Shown: one piece after another, positions 17,517 through 24,420 of the stretch
Numbering within the stretch: position 1 is the stretch's first letter
Layout of the letters: every line of letters starts with the position of its first letter
NCBI GenBank assembly: GCA_013298945.1
Contig: JAAFJR010000004.1
Location: forward strand, 124,001 to 188,000
From: Polaromonas sp.
GTDB taxonomy: Bacteria; Pseudomonadota; Gammaproteobacteria; Burkholderiales; Burkholderiaceae_C
Reading direction: 5' to 3'
DNA: 64,000 nt
Made by a program: the position numbers and the translations under genes
The notes under the pieces: model-generated
The model's input: the letters and a program-made list of their open reading frames with translations, nothing else
What the model was told of the DNA's origin: nothing
Databases searched by the model: none

Positions 17517-18170
17517 TTATAACCCTCGTGCCTCCCAACCTTGGTTTGTCAGCTTCACGCCGTGTAATTGCTCTTTTCTCCCGGCTGCTTCGACGATTTT
17601 CCCTACGTTGGGAAATGCAGCCAAAAATTCAGGCTTTTTTGTCCACTCGGCCAGCTCGTTTATTTTGTAAAGGTACTTCACACTGGCTTCTTGGTAGTCG
17701 CCAAACTTCATTGGGCCTTCCCATTTCACCACTTTATCTAGTGCTTTCTTGCCGTAGCAAATATTGTTTTCTTTTGATCCGTCAAACCCAATAGCTGCGT
17801 CCTCTTTCCCTTCTCGATAAAACTTCTTACCTGCATCGGTCAATATGTAGCGCTTAACTTTGGATTTGCGAACTTGGTTGCCAAACATGAGCTTTACATC
17901 GACTTCAGTATCAGTTCCAGAAACTAGGCCGACAGCGGCTAAAGCTTCCATTTGACCGGCTTTTCCAGTTGGTATGTTCTTTTGCATACTCAAGTCCATT
18001 TCATCGACATCGACAGGCCACTTCCCGAAACTCAAACAAAGCTCACCCTTTTTATCGAGATACTGACTGATTGCGGCGCCGAAATTTTTTTCGTTTGCAT
18101 CCTGTTTACTGCCACAACCTGCCGCCAAAAAAACGCCTGCGGCTACTGCAAAAATCATCTTGTTATTCAT
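17517..18170 (-). CDS. Predicted lipoprotein of unknown function
   Basis: This 217-aa protein has a clear lipoprotein signal (MNNKMIFAVAAGVFLAAGC, Cys at residue 19), then a soluble domain rich in Lys and Gly with a short NNICYGKKALDKVVKWEGP motif near residue 136. I do not recognise the family. Its stop lies in the convergent gap after ygiQ. The start codon is preceded by only two bases after the Pmp3-type gene, so the two are probably one transcription unit. Its role is unknown. Confidence 0.7.
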   Translation of the reverse strand: MNNKMIFAVAAGVFLAAGCGSKQDANEKNFGAAISQYLDKKGELCLSFGKWPVDVDEMDLSMQKNIPTGKAGQMEALAAVGLVSGTDTEVDVKLMFGNQVRKSKVKRYILTDAGKKFYREGKEDAAIGFDGSKENNICYGKKALDKVVKWEGPMKFGDYQEASVKYLYKINELAEWTKKPEFLAAFPNVGKIVEAAGRKEQLHGVKLTNQGWEARGL

Positions 18171-18368
18171 TTATACACCTCTTTGGTTAAGCGCTTTTTC
18201 GATCTTCACATCGGTCTTGTATTGACTCAATGCATACACAGCCCAAATGGTTGCCGGAATCCAGCCAATGAGGGTAATTTGCAGAAGTAAACAAATAATG
18301 CCCGCAATGGGGCGACCTATTGTGAAAAACGTAAGCCAAGGAAGAAACAGGGAAATCAACAAGCGCAT
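18171..18368 (-). CDS. YqaE/Pmp3 family small membrane protein
   Basis: This 65-aa hydrophobic peptide of the UPF0057/Pmp3 family has two membrane segments around residues 3-20 and 24-48. The pattern (PIAGIICLLLQITLIGWIPATIWAVYAL) matches proteolipid modulators of membrane potential known from yeast and plants, and stress-induced YqaE in enterobacteria. It directly precedes a lipoprotein gene on the same strand. The function in bacteria is poorly defined. Confidence 0.8.
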   Translation of the reverse strand: MRLLISLFLPWLTFFTIGRPIAGIICLLLQITLIGWIPATIWAVYALSQYKTDVKIEKALNQRGV

Positions 18369-18718
18369 GCATAAATTCTCTCAAAAAAACATTGTTAATG
18401 GTAAAGCCCCCGTACGCTGCAACGATGCGCATTTTTCGCGCACCCCGTCGTGCCAGTGTCAGAAGTTTGGCAATGATAGTCTAAAACTCATAAAAATTTA
18501 ACTTTTGAAATGATACTACCCACTTAAATTTTGGCACTTGTCTCCGTTTATACGGTTTCAGCACACTTTATAGCTGCGATTTGGAAGGCATAGCGTGAGT
18601 GGAAGTTGCGCTAAGTTTGACGGAAGGGAAAAACGCAAACATTAACAATCGGTTTATATAAATCGTATTGACAAAGTAAATACAAACAAGGAGAATTTAG
18701 TATGTATGTGCATTTTGA
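18369..18718. other. Gap with no intact gene upstream of the toxin-antitoxin remnant
   Basis: This 350-base AT-rich stretch lies between the divergent Pmp3-type gene and the BrnT remnant. I see no complete reading frame with a ribosome site. It presumably holds the promoter of the Pmp3-type gene and possibly decayed toxin sequence. Confidence 0.5.
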
Positions 18719-18799
18719 GAGTGGTGGCGATTGGTTTTGATTCGCATCATTTCCGCACGACGTGCTGAGCCTAAAGAGGAGTTTAAATATGCTGTCTGA
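18719..18799 (+). pseudogene. C-terminal remnant of a BrnT-type toxin
   Basis: In the frame ending at the TGA at 18797-18799, the codons read LIRIISARRAEPKEEFKYAV. This matches the C-terminal pattern of BrnT (DUF497) toxins, where IISARxA precedes a charged tail. A TGA at 18716-18718 closes the frame, so the body of the toxin is missing or scrambled. The remnant overlaps the start of the antitoxin gene by 11 bases, as expected for an intact toxin-antitoxin pair. Confidence 0.6.
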
Positions 18800-19073
18800 T
18801 CGCTTAAAAACCCGCTTGGTCAAAGACCGCCCGACGACCTCTATCACGCTACGTATCCCAGTGGACGTGGTCGAATCGCTCAAAGAAATTGCACCACTCA
18901 AAGGCATGTCGGGCTACCAGACTTTGCTTAAGGCGTACATCAGCGAGGGTTTGCGGCAAGACGAGGCTAAGTTTTCAAACAACCAATCGGCGCGGTTGAT
19001 CGAGGCTTTGAAAAAATGCGGAGTGTCGAGTGACATTTTGGATGCTGCGGCGCGGGAGATGGCTTCTGCTTGA
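18789..19073 (+). CDS. BrnA/CopG-like ribbon-helix-helix antitoxin without an intact toxin
   Basis: This 94-aa protein starts at the ATG at 18789, preceded by AGGAG. It has a ribbon strand TTSITLRIPVDVVESLKEIA near residues 16-35 and then GMSGYQTLLKAYISEGLR. The latter is the pattern of CopG-like antitoxins that partner BrnT/DUF497 toxins. Such proteins bind the toxin through the C-terminus and repress the operon through the N-terminal ribbon. Only the tail of the toxin remains upstream, so this is a solitary antitoxin, possibly domesticated. It converges on yafQ. Confidence 0.75.
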   Translation: MLSDRLKTRLVKDRPTTSITLRIPVDVVESLKEIAPLKGMSGYQTLLKAYISEGLRQDEAKFSNNQSARLIEALKKCGVSSDILDAAAREMASA

Positions 19074-19101
19074 ATATTGCAGTTTAGATTAAGTATATTT
19101 A

Positions 19102-19152
19102 ACTATCAATAACATAGCTGCGTAGGCAATAAATACGCCGGCTACAGGCAAA
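19102..19152 (+). repeat. Dispersed two-hairpin repeat, intergenic copy between brnA-like gene and yafQ
   Basis: This forward copy lies between convergent genes. Hairpin 1 is ACTAT-CAATAAC-ATAGC, followed by TAGGCAATAAATACGCCGGCTA. It is close to consensus. Confidence 0.85.
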
Positions 19153-19174
19153 TTAACCTCATATTTCCCTTATT

Positions 19175-19456
19175 TCACAACCCAAGTTCAGAATGCGAGC
19201 CTATTCGCACAAGCTGCAGCGTTTCTGTATCCGGTTTTCGATAAATCAATACCAAATCGGGTTTAACGTGGCAGTCTCGGTGGTCGCTCCACTGGCCAGT
19301 TAGGGCGTGGTCTCGCAGGCGTTCTGCCAGGGGTTGATCATCTGCAAGCTGCTGCAGCAGTTCGGCGAACTCGCTCCCTAATGCCGTTTTGTGCTTTCCT
19401 TTTAACTCGCGTTTGTAGTCGCGCTTGAAGCTGTTGGTCGGCTCAATCCGGCGCAT
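19175..19456 (-). CDS. yafQ: YafQ-type RelE-superfamily toxin
   Basis: This is a 93-aa ribosome-dependent mRNA endonuclease of the YafQ group. It begins MRRIEPTNSFKRDYKRELK and carries the conserved DHRDCHVKPDLVLIYRK segment near residue 59, which supplies the His/Asp catalytic positions. The final part ends LVRIGSHSELGL, with the C-terminal His typical of YafQ. The start overlaps the upstream antitoxin gene by 14 bases. It is the toxin of a DinJ/YafQ module and appears intact. Confidence 0.9.
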   Translation of the reverse strand: MRRIEPTNSFKRDYKRELKGKHKTALGSEFAELLQQLADDQPLAERLRDHALTGQWSDHRDCHVKPDLVLIYRKPDTETLQLVRIGSHSELGL

Positions 19457-19706
19457 TCAAATCTGCCATCAAGTCTGCTACGGAGTTGAAAGACGGCAAA
19501 TTGCCAGCCCGAGCTTCGCGCATGGCGGCGACGGTTTTGGCATTCGGCACCAAGGGGTCAAAAGGCAAAATGTGGTCATGCGCAACCTTGGTTAGCATCA
19601 TTCGCACCGCATCAGAAACCGTTAAACCCATCGCGGCCAGCGCAGCGGCGGCTTCGTCACGTATGGCGCTATTGATTCGGGTTTGGACTAAGGCACTGGC
19701 TGTCAT
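19443..19706 (-). CDS. dinJ: DinJ/RelB-family antitoxin
   Basis: This 87-aa antitoxin has an N-terminal ribbon-helix-helix (ALVQTRINSAIRDEAAAALAAMGLTVSDAVRMMLTKV), which dimerises and binds the operator. A C-terminal tail (FNSVADLMADLN) wraps the toxin in characterised DinJ proteins. It is the first gene of the dinJ-yafQ operon. Upstream, ATTGTAAT at 19733 and ATTACAAA at 19779 form a weak inverted pair that might be the operator. All key regions are present. Confidence 0.9.
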   Translation of the reverse strand: MTASALVQTRINSAIRDEAAAALAAMGLTVSDAVRMMLTKVAHDHILPFDPLVPNAKTVAAMREARAGNLPSFNSVADLMADLNAPD

Positions 19707-19809
19707 GATATTTCTCCAATTATTTGATTAACATTGTAATTCAATTGGATGCAAAATCAATCAAATGCATTAAAACACATTACAAAATAAATAAACATCA
19801 AACAGCGTA

Positions 19810-19834
19810 TGGATTCCCGCCTTCGCGGGAATGA
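19810..19834. repeat. GC-rich inverted repeat (GGATTCCCGCC...GCGGGAATG type)
   Basis: The sequence reads TGGATTCCCGC-CTTC-GCGGGAATGA, a short hairpin. A second copy with a different loop is at 28606-28630. Elements of this type are frequent in intergenic regions of many Proteobacteria. Confidence 0.7.
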
Positions 19835-19860
19835 AGGTAGTTTTAACGCCTAAATATGCC

Positions 19861-19910
19861 TTTAGTCGGCGTATTTATTGCCTAAACAGCTATTATTTTC
19901 ATAGCAATTT
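19861..19910 (-). repeat. Dispersed two-hairpin repeat, intergenic copy abutting vapC
   Basis: This reverse copy has TAGTCGGCGTATTTATTGCC, then GCTAT-TATTTTC-ATAGC, a perfect hairpin 1. It ends immediately before the vapC stop codon at 19911-19913. Confidence 0.85.
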
Positions 19911-20324
19911 TCAAACGCTTTCAGCCCAATTCTCTAACCGCAACCCCATCACCCGCTCAAACTCGCGGGTATTGTTGGTTACCAATGTGCAGTTGTCTGC
20001 TAGGGCGTGGCAGGCTATCCAGAGGTCGTTGGCACCTATGGGGGTTCCCGCCTCTATGAGCTGGGTGAACTGGGTGGCGTAGTGCTGGCACAGTGCTTTG
20101 TTGGTGACGTATTTAACGCTGACTAGCCGCGTCAACTGCTCTAACTGGCGCAGTACTTCGGGTTTGCGGCTGCTGCGCTCTGCGCCTTTGAGTAACTCGG
20201 CAAAGGTGAAGAAGGACATGCACAGCTGGTCGTTGCTGCTCAAGGCGTTGATGCGCTCTGCAACTGAGGGCGGTTTGTTTTTGATGAGGTAGATGAGGAT
20301 GTTGGTGTCCAGCATGTAGTTCAT
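19911..20324 (-). CDS. vapC: VapC-type PIN-domain ribonuclease toxin
   Basis: This 137-aa PIN-domain RNase acts in a type II toxin-antitoxin system. The acidic active-site residues are visible: MLDTNILIYL (Asp4), LCMSFFTFAELLKG (Glu near residue 42) and GANDLWIACHAL (Asp near 99), plus VTNNTREFERV near 116. VapC toxins cleave tRNA or rRNA. The gene follows vapB by 22 bases and ends directly against a dispersed repeat. It looks complete and functional. Confidence 0.93.
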   Translation of the reverse strand: MNYMLDTNILIYLIKNKPPSVAERINALSSNDQLCMSFFTFAELLKGAERSSRKPEVLRQLEQLTRLVSVKYVTNKALCQHYATQFTQLIEAGTPIGANDLWIACHALADNCTLVTNNTREFERVMGLRLENWAESV

Positions 20325-20346
20325 AGAGCCGCTTTCAAAAAGCTAG

Positions 20347-20658
20347 TTAAAAGGACTCGCGGTCTTGCACACTGGGCTGCTCGCGCTGCTGGGCTTCTAG
20401 GGTGGCTACAAAGTCATCGTCAAAGGCGTTCAGCACTTTGAGCAAGGCTGCGCCTCTGTTAAAGGGTGCTGTGGGCACGGCGTGCAGCACCAAGTCGCCG
20501 TCGCTATTGCGATAGATTTCTACTTGCTTGGTGTCAAACCTGAATTCTTGCGGAATGCGGACAGCTTGACTGTTGCCGTTCATGAATACGCGGCTAGACA
20601 GTCGGTTTGATGAACTGTTGGTGTACGTTGCGTGGACATCGCTTGCTATGTGTTTCAT
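20347..20658 (-). CDS. vapB: VapB-type antitoxin
   Basis: This antitoxin of the VapB/AbrB-fold family carries the swapped-hairpin DNA-binding sequence SSRVFMNGNSQAVRIPQEFR near residues 22-41. A C-terminal acidic tail (VQDRESF) presumably neutralises VapC. The start is placed at the ATG ending at 20658 (MKHIAS), which has GAGGC upstream. A start 7 codons earlier is possible. It is the first gene of vapBC. Confidence 0.9.
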   Translation of the reverse strand: MKHIASDVHATYTNSSSNRLSSRVFMNGNSQAVRIPQEFRFDTKQVEIYRNSDGDLVLHAVPTAPFNRGAALLKVLNAFDDDFVATLEAQQREQPSVQDRESF

Positions 20659-20679
20659 GATTGCCTCGCCTTCAAACAA

Positions 20680-20722
20680 TGTGTGTACAATATTGTGTGT
20701 ATTATGATATCACAAAGATGAG
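20680..20722 (-). promoter_or_regulatory. vapBC promoter with palindromic operator
   Basis: On the minus strand a -35 like TTGTGA and a -10 like TATTGT are 17 bases apart. The perfect palindrome ACAATATTGT (20687-20696) overlaps the -10 and is flanked by ACACAC/GTGTGT. It is a good candidate for VapB autoregulation. Confidence 0.55.
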
Positions 20723-20803
20723 AAAAGCGATAGGATTAAGCATACACATAGGTTTGAAGGCGTATAGGGTTTAAATTAAGCATTTTTAAGCCGGTTTTCG
20801 CCT

Positions 20804-20853
20804 GTAGACAGCGTATTTATTGCCTAAGCAGCTATTAAATTCATAGTAAAAAT
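20804..20853 (-). repeat. Dispersed two-hairpin repeat, intergenic copy between vapB and the YdeI-type gene
   Basis: This reverse copy sits between divergent genes. It has TAGACAGCGTATTTATTGCC, then TAAGCAGCTATTAAATTCAT. The GGC arm is degraded to CAGC in this copy. Confidence 0.8.
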
Positions 20854-20879
20854 TTTCATATTTTGAAATTCAACCCAAA

Positions 20880-21512
20880 ATGAACAATTCTGCCGCCACC
20901 TATTTCACCGCCGGCTGCGGACGCTGCGCAAAGGGCGGGACGCCTGACTGCAAGATCAACACTTGGGCTGCGGAACTGGCGGCGTTGCGGGTATTGGTGC
21001 TGGAAGCTGGTTTAACTGAGGAGTGCAAATGGGGTGTGCCTTGCTACACGGTTGGTGATAGCGTGAAAAGCGGCAACGTTGTCTTGATTCACTCGTTCAA
21101 GGAATATTGCGCGCTGCTGTTTATCAAAGGCGCTTTGCTGAAAGACGCCAAAGGAATCCTGATCCAACAAACCGAGAACGTACAGGGTGGTCGGCAGTTG
21201 CGGTTTACGGATGTGCGCGAGATTACGAAGCTGAAAACCACCATCAAAACTTATTTGCAAGAAGCAATCGCCGTGGAGAAAGCGGGTTTGAAGGTGAGCA
21301 TGAAGCCGACCACAGAATTTGCCATGGCTGAAGAGTTTCAAACCAAATTAGACGAATCCCTTGCCCTGAAAACCGCTTTTGAAGCGCTGACACCGGGGCG
21401 GCAGCGCGGCTATTTGCTGCATTTTGCAGCTGCCAAACAATCAAAAACGCGGGAAGCGCGGATTGAAAAATGGTTGCCCTTGATTTTGAGCAGGAAAGGT
21501 TTACTGGACTAG
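20880..21512 (+). CDS. YdeI/OmpD-associated (DUF1801) family protein
   Basis: This 210-aa protein of the YdeI/OmdA-like family has an N-terminal DUF1801 domain (CKWGVPCYTVGDSVKSGNVV near residue 49). Its C-terminal domain has the motif LTPGRQRGYLLHFAAAKQSKTREARIEKWLP near residue 171, shortened here to its key positions PGRQRGY and ARIEKW. Members have been linked to envelope peptide resistance, but the biochemical role is unclear. The N-terminus has CGRCAKGGTPDC, a possible metal-binding Cys cluster. The stop codon lies inside a 15-bp tandem repeat. Confidence 0.8.
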   Translation: MNNSAATYFTAGCGRCAKGGTPDCKINTWAAELAALRVLVLEAGLTEECKWGVPCYTVGDSVKSGNVVLIHSFKEYCALLFIKGALLKDAKGILIQQTENVQGGRQLRFTDVREITKLKTTIKTYLQEAIAVEKAGLKVSMKPTTEFAMAEEFQTKLDESLALKTAFEALTPGRQRGYLLHFAAAKQSKTREARIEKWLPLILSRKGLLD

Positions 21513-21556
21513 GGTCTAGTCTACTAAGGTTTACTGGGCTAAGGTTTACTCGACTA
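21497..21556. repeat. 15-bp tandem repeat, four units
   Basis: Four units of 15 bases start at 21497, 21512, 21527 and 21542. Their forms resemble AGGTTTACTGGACTA, with the second unit the most diverged. The first unit contains the end of the YdeI-type gene, including its stop. Expansion or contraction in steps of 15 would keep frame. Confidence 0.85.
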
Positions 21557-21594
21557 AACTTTGGGCTATTTTGTAATTTTTGAGACATTCAAAC

Positions 21595-22246
21595 ATGCCC
21601 TTCCCTCAACAAACGCCGGTACTCATAGCAGGTGGCGGCCCTGTCGGTTTAACTTTGGCGGCTTTGCTGGCTAGTTTTGGCGTGCGTAGCTTGGTGATTG
21701 AAAACGACCCGTCTTATTGCACGGGCAGTCGCGCGATTTGCATGTCGCGCCGCTCGCAGGAAATTTTGGGCTGGGTGGGTGCGGATAAGGCATTGGTCGA
21801 AAAAGGCCTGTCATGGGCGGGTGGGCGCAGTTATTACCGCGATACAGAGGTGCTGCACTTTCAAATGCCCAACGACCCTACGCAGCGCTTTGCACCCATG
21901 GTGAACATTCAGCAGTATTTTGCGGAGCAATACGCGCATGAAGCAGCTCAACGGTACGGAAATTTGGTCGATATACGGTGGAATTGCACGGTAAAAGCGG
22001 TGCGAGAGTTAGCTGATGGTAACGAAATCGATGTGATTGACATCAACGGCAAAACGCACACCATCCATTCAGATTGGCTGGTCGCCTGCGAGGGTGGGCG
22101 CAGCACCGGTGCGGGAGCAAATGGAGCTGCAACTGCCGGGTATGCAATACGACGGCAAGTACGTGATTGTGGATATTCGACAAAAAACAAATCGCGCCGT
22201 GGAGCGATTGGCGTGGTTTGATCCGCCCAGCAACCCGCTTTGGTAA
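21595..22246 (+). pseudogene. Broken FAD-dependent aromatic hydroxylase (MhpA-like), frameshifted and truncated
   Basis: The first part has a FAD-binding GGGPVGLTLAALLASFG motif and the GSRAICMSRRSQEIL and PTQRFAPMVNIQQYFAEQ regions of phenol-hydroxylase-type monooxygenases. At about 22110 the coding frame shifts by one: VACEGGRST continues in another frame as VREQMELQLPGMQYDGKY and FDPPSNP, then stops. Normal relatives are about 400-550 aa, so well over half is missing. It is a decayed aromatic hydroxylase gene. Confidence 0.8.
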
Positions 22247-22260
22247 AGCAAGTTGTCTAA

Positions 22261-22329
22261 GTGGCAGCCAGTTTAGGGAGACCGATTGCAACGGCGCATG
22301 ACATTCGTCAGCGTTTTGCTGCAGCATAA
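22261..22329 (+). pseudogene. Possible 3' fragment of another catabolic gene
   Basis: In frame up to the TAA at 22327, the codons read LGRPIATAHDIRQRFAAA, which looks like a protein C-terminus. It resembles the LGRxxATPxxxR ending of beta-keto acid cleavage enzymes (DUF849). Only about 22 codons are left, after an in-frame stop, so the assignment is tentative. Confidence 0.3.
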
Positions 22330-22371
22330 TTTTTTATAACAACAACCTTTATTTATAAACAGGAGACAAAC

Positions 22372-23373
22372 ATGAAACGCCAACTTTTTCTGAAAACTGC
22401 AATGCAAGCAAGCTTCTTCACTGCACTGTCCGCTCTGGCATGGCTACCTGCCGCCAGCCAAGCGCAAGAGGCGTATCCCAGCAAGACCATCCGTTTTGTT
22501 GTGCCCTACCCACCTGGCGGCCCTACGGATTTAATGGCGCGGCTGTTGCAGGGTGAGTTGCAAACTCGCCTTGGCGTGACTGTGATGATTGACAACAAGG
22601 CTGGCGCAGGCGGCAATGTTGGCAGTGCTGAGGTAGCAAAACAAGCACCAGCGGATGGTCACACTATTTTGCTGGCTGCAAGTGGTCCGATGGCAGTGAA
22701 CTCGACACTTTATAAAAGCATGCCGTTCAACCCTTTGACTGAGCTTGCACCTGTGATTCAAATCTCTTCTTTTCCGCTGGTGTTAGAGGTGCACCCCAAA
22801 GTGCCTGCTAAAACGGTGACTGAGCTGGTTACATATGCCAAAGCGAACAAAAAAGATTTGAGCTTTGCCTCCGCTGGCAATGGTACGCCCCAGCATTTGG
22901 CTGGTGAATTATTCAACACCCAAGTGGGCACTGAAATTGCGCACATACCCTACAAGGGCGCTGGCCCCGCATTGAATGATTTACTCGGCGGCCAAGTGCA
23001 AGTGATGTTTGATATTTTGGGCAGTTCATTACCGCACATCCAATCTGGCAAGTTGGTTCCTTTGGCAGTCACGTCTGCCAAACGTAGCCCACAATTACCC
23101 AACGTACCGACTATGGCGGAGGCCGGATTGGCTGGCTACGAATTTACAGGTTGGCATGGCATAGCAGTGCGTAATGGTACGCCCGCGTCTGTCATCGAGA
23201 AGTTGAACGGCACTTTGAACGCCATCTTCAAAGAACCTGAGTTTCGCAAGAAGTGGGAAGCCATTGGCACACCAGTAGTCGGCGGTACTGCTGTTCAATT
23301 TGGTGATTTGATCAAGCTGGACACCGTGCGCTTAGGCAAAGTGGTGAAAGATGCCGGCGTTACGCTGGACTAA
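22372..23373 (+). CDS. Bug/TctC family tripartite tricarboxylate transporter substrate-binding protein
   Basis: This is a second periplasmic Bug receptor, 333 aa, with a signal peptide ending AASQAQEAYPSK. Typical Bug positions are IRFVVPYPPGGPTDLMAR, DNKAGAGGNVGSAEVAK and IAHIPYKGAGPALNDLLGGQ. It has a strong AGGAG ribosome site. It converges on a minus-strand operon with 3 bases between stops and follows a decayed hydroxylase gene, so it may once have served an aromatic-acid pathway. The ligand is unknown, and no TctA/TctB genes are nearby. Confidence 0.92.
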   Translation: MKRQLFLKTAMQASFFTALSALAWLPAASQAQEAYPSKTIRFVVPYPPGGPTDLMARLLQGELQTRLGVTVMIDNKAGAGGNVGSAEVAKQAPADGHTILLAASGPMAVNSTLYKSMPFNPLTELAPVIQISSFPLVLEVHPKVPAKTVTELVTYAKANKKDLSFASAGNGTPQHLAGELFNTQVGTEIAHIPYKGAGPALNDLLGGQVQVMFDILGSSLPHIQSGKLVPLAVTSAKRSPQLPNVPTMAEAGLAGYEFTGWHGIAVRNGTPASVIEKLNGTLNAIFKEPEFRKKWEAIGTPVVGGTAVQFGDLIKLDTVRLGKVVKDAGVTLD

Positions 23374-23376
23374 TTC

Positions 23377-24420
23377 TTAAACCACCCAAGCACCGTCTCG
23401 GTAAATCACCTGCTCATCTAGTACGACCTGATCAGTCACTGCAAAAACATCGATGTGATAAGTGCCGTCGCCACGTTTGAAATTGGGTTTGCCGTAGACG
23501 CCGTGTTTTGCGCCTAACGAAAGATGCACGCCGCACATGCGCTCGTAGCTGCCAATATCGCTCACCGTGCGGGTTTGGGTAAACGCGCGGTTGAGGCCAA
23601 AGCCGAGTTCGCGCAACCAAACAACTTGCTCCTCTGCTCGGATATTGGCCAGCACGGTGTCAAATTCTGGTATGCTGTCTTCGGTAGCGATGACTTGGCC
23701 TTTGCTCACAATCAAAGTAATCGGCTTAGGCGGCTTGTTGACTTTGAACGTCGTGTCGCCAAAGGCATGAATGCGTACGCGGCCGTTTACGGACTCAAGG
23801 TCTTTCGCTTCGGTAAACACCTCGCCAATAGGAAATTGCCCGCCTACGTTGGGCATGTCGCTGTAGTCGCCTATATTGAGTTTGGCAGATTCAAACGCCG
23901 AGCCAAAAATGAGTCGCGCATCGGGAAAATCCGCACCGCCGCTGTCCAGCCAACCGCTTTGAGCGTTGTCGATGATGGTTTTTAATCCGTGACCCATGCC
24001 CCGAAAATACGCCGCGTCGTAAGCCAAAGCGTCAATGTAATAGCCCACCTCAGCGCCTTGCATGCGCGTTAAATGCACATGCTCAATCACTTTAAGCCCG
24101 CGTTTGAACAGCTCCACACGGATGCGAAAGGCCTCTAGTCTGAAATTGGTTGATTGCACCAATACGACTAGATCAGATGCTTTCAAAGTCGCAAAAATGC
24201 CTAGTACTGCTTCAGGTGTGTGAGCCGCAAAGTCGACGAAATGCGCATGGGGTAAACAGTGCTTGTAGGCTTGCGTCAAAATTTGAGCCAGCTCGCAATG
24301 TGTATCAAACACCACTACGACTTTGTGTGGGTTGCTGGGTAAGTTAGGGTGATGAAAGACTTGCGTTAATAAATCAGCAATATTTTTTTGAGCACTCGCT
24401 TGGATGATTTTTTGGTTCAT
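23377..24420 (-). CDS. M29-like aminopeptidase family protein
   Basis: This 347-aa protein resembles the thermophilic aminopeptidase (M29)/NicX-like fold. Visible are GGQFPIGEVFTEAKD near residue 192 with the candidate metal-binding Glu residues, GVHLSLGAKHGVYGKP near 297 with His ligands, and YHIDVF near 320. Homologous folds include 2,5-dihydroxypyridine dioxygenases, so a non-peptidase role is possible. It is the last gene of a four-gene operon and overlaps the serine hydrolase gene by 4 bases. The substrate is unknown. Confidence 0.6.
   Translation of the reverse strand: MNQKIIQASAQKNIADLLTQVFHHPNLPSNPHKVVVVFDTHCELAQILTQAYKHCLPHAHFVDFAAHTPEAVLGIFATLKASDLVVLVQSTNFRLEAFRIRVELFKRGLKVIEHVHLTRMQGAEVGYYIDALAYDAAYFRGMGHGLKTIIDNAQSGWLDSGGADFPDARLIFGSAFESAKLNIGDYSDMPNVGGQFPIGEVFTEAKDLESVNGRVRIHAFGDTTFKVNKPPKPITLIVSKGQVIATEDSIPEFDTVLANIRAEEQVVWLRELGFGLNRAFTQTRTVSDIGSYERMCGVHLSLGAKHGVYGKPNFKRGDGTYHIDVFAVTDQVVLDEQVIYRDGAWVV

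Noticed and set aside
21244-21588. Minus-strand frame with repeated VNLS residues
   Set aside because: The repeats are the translation of the 15-bp tandem array antisense to the YdeI-type gene; no ribosome site or family match.
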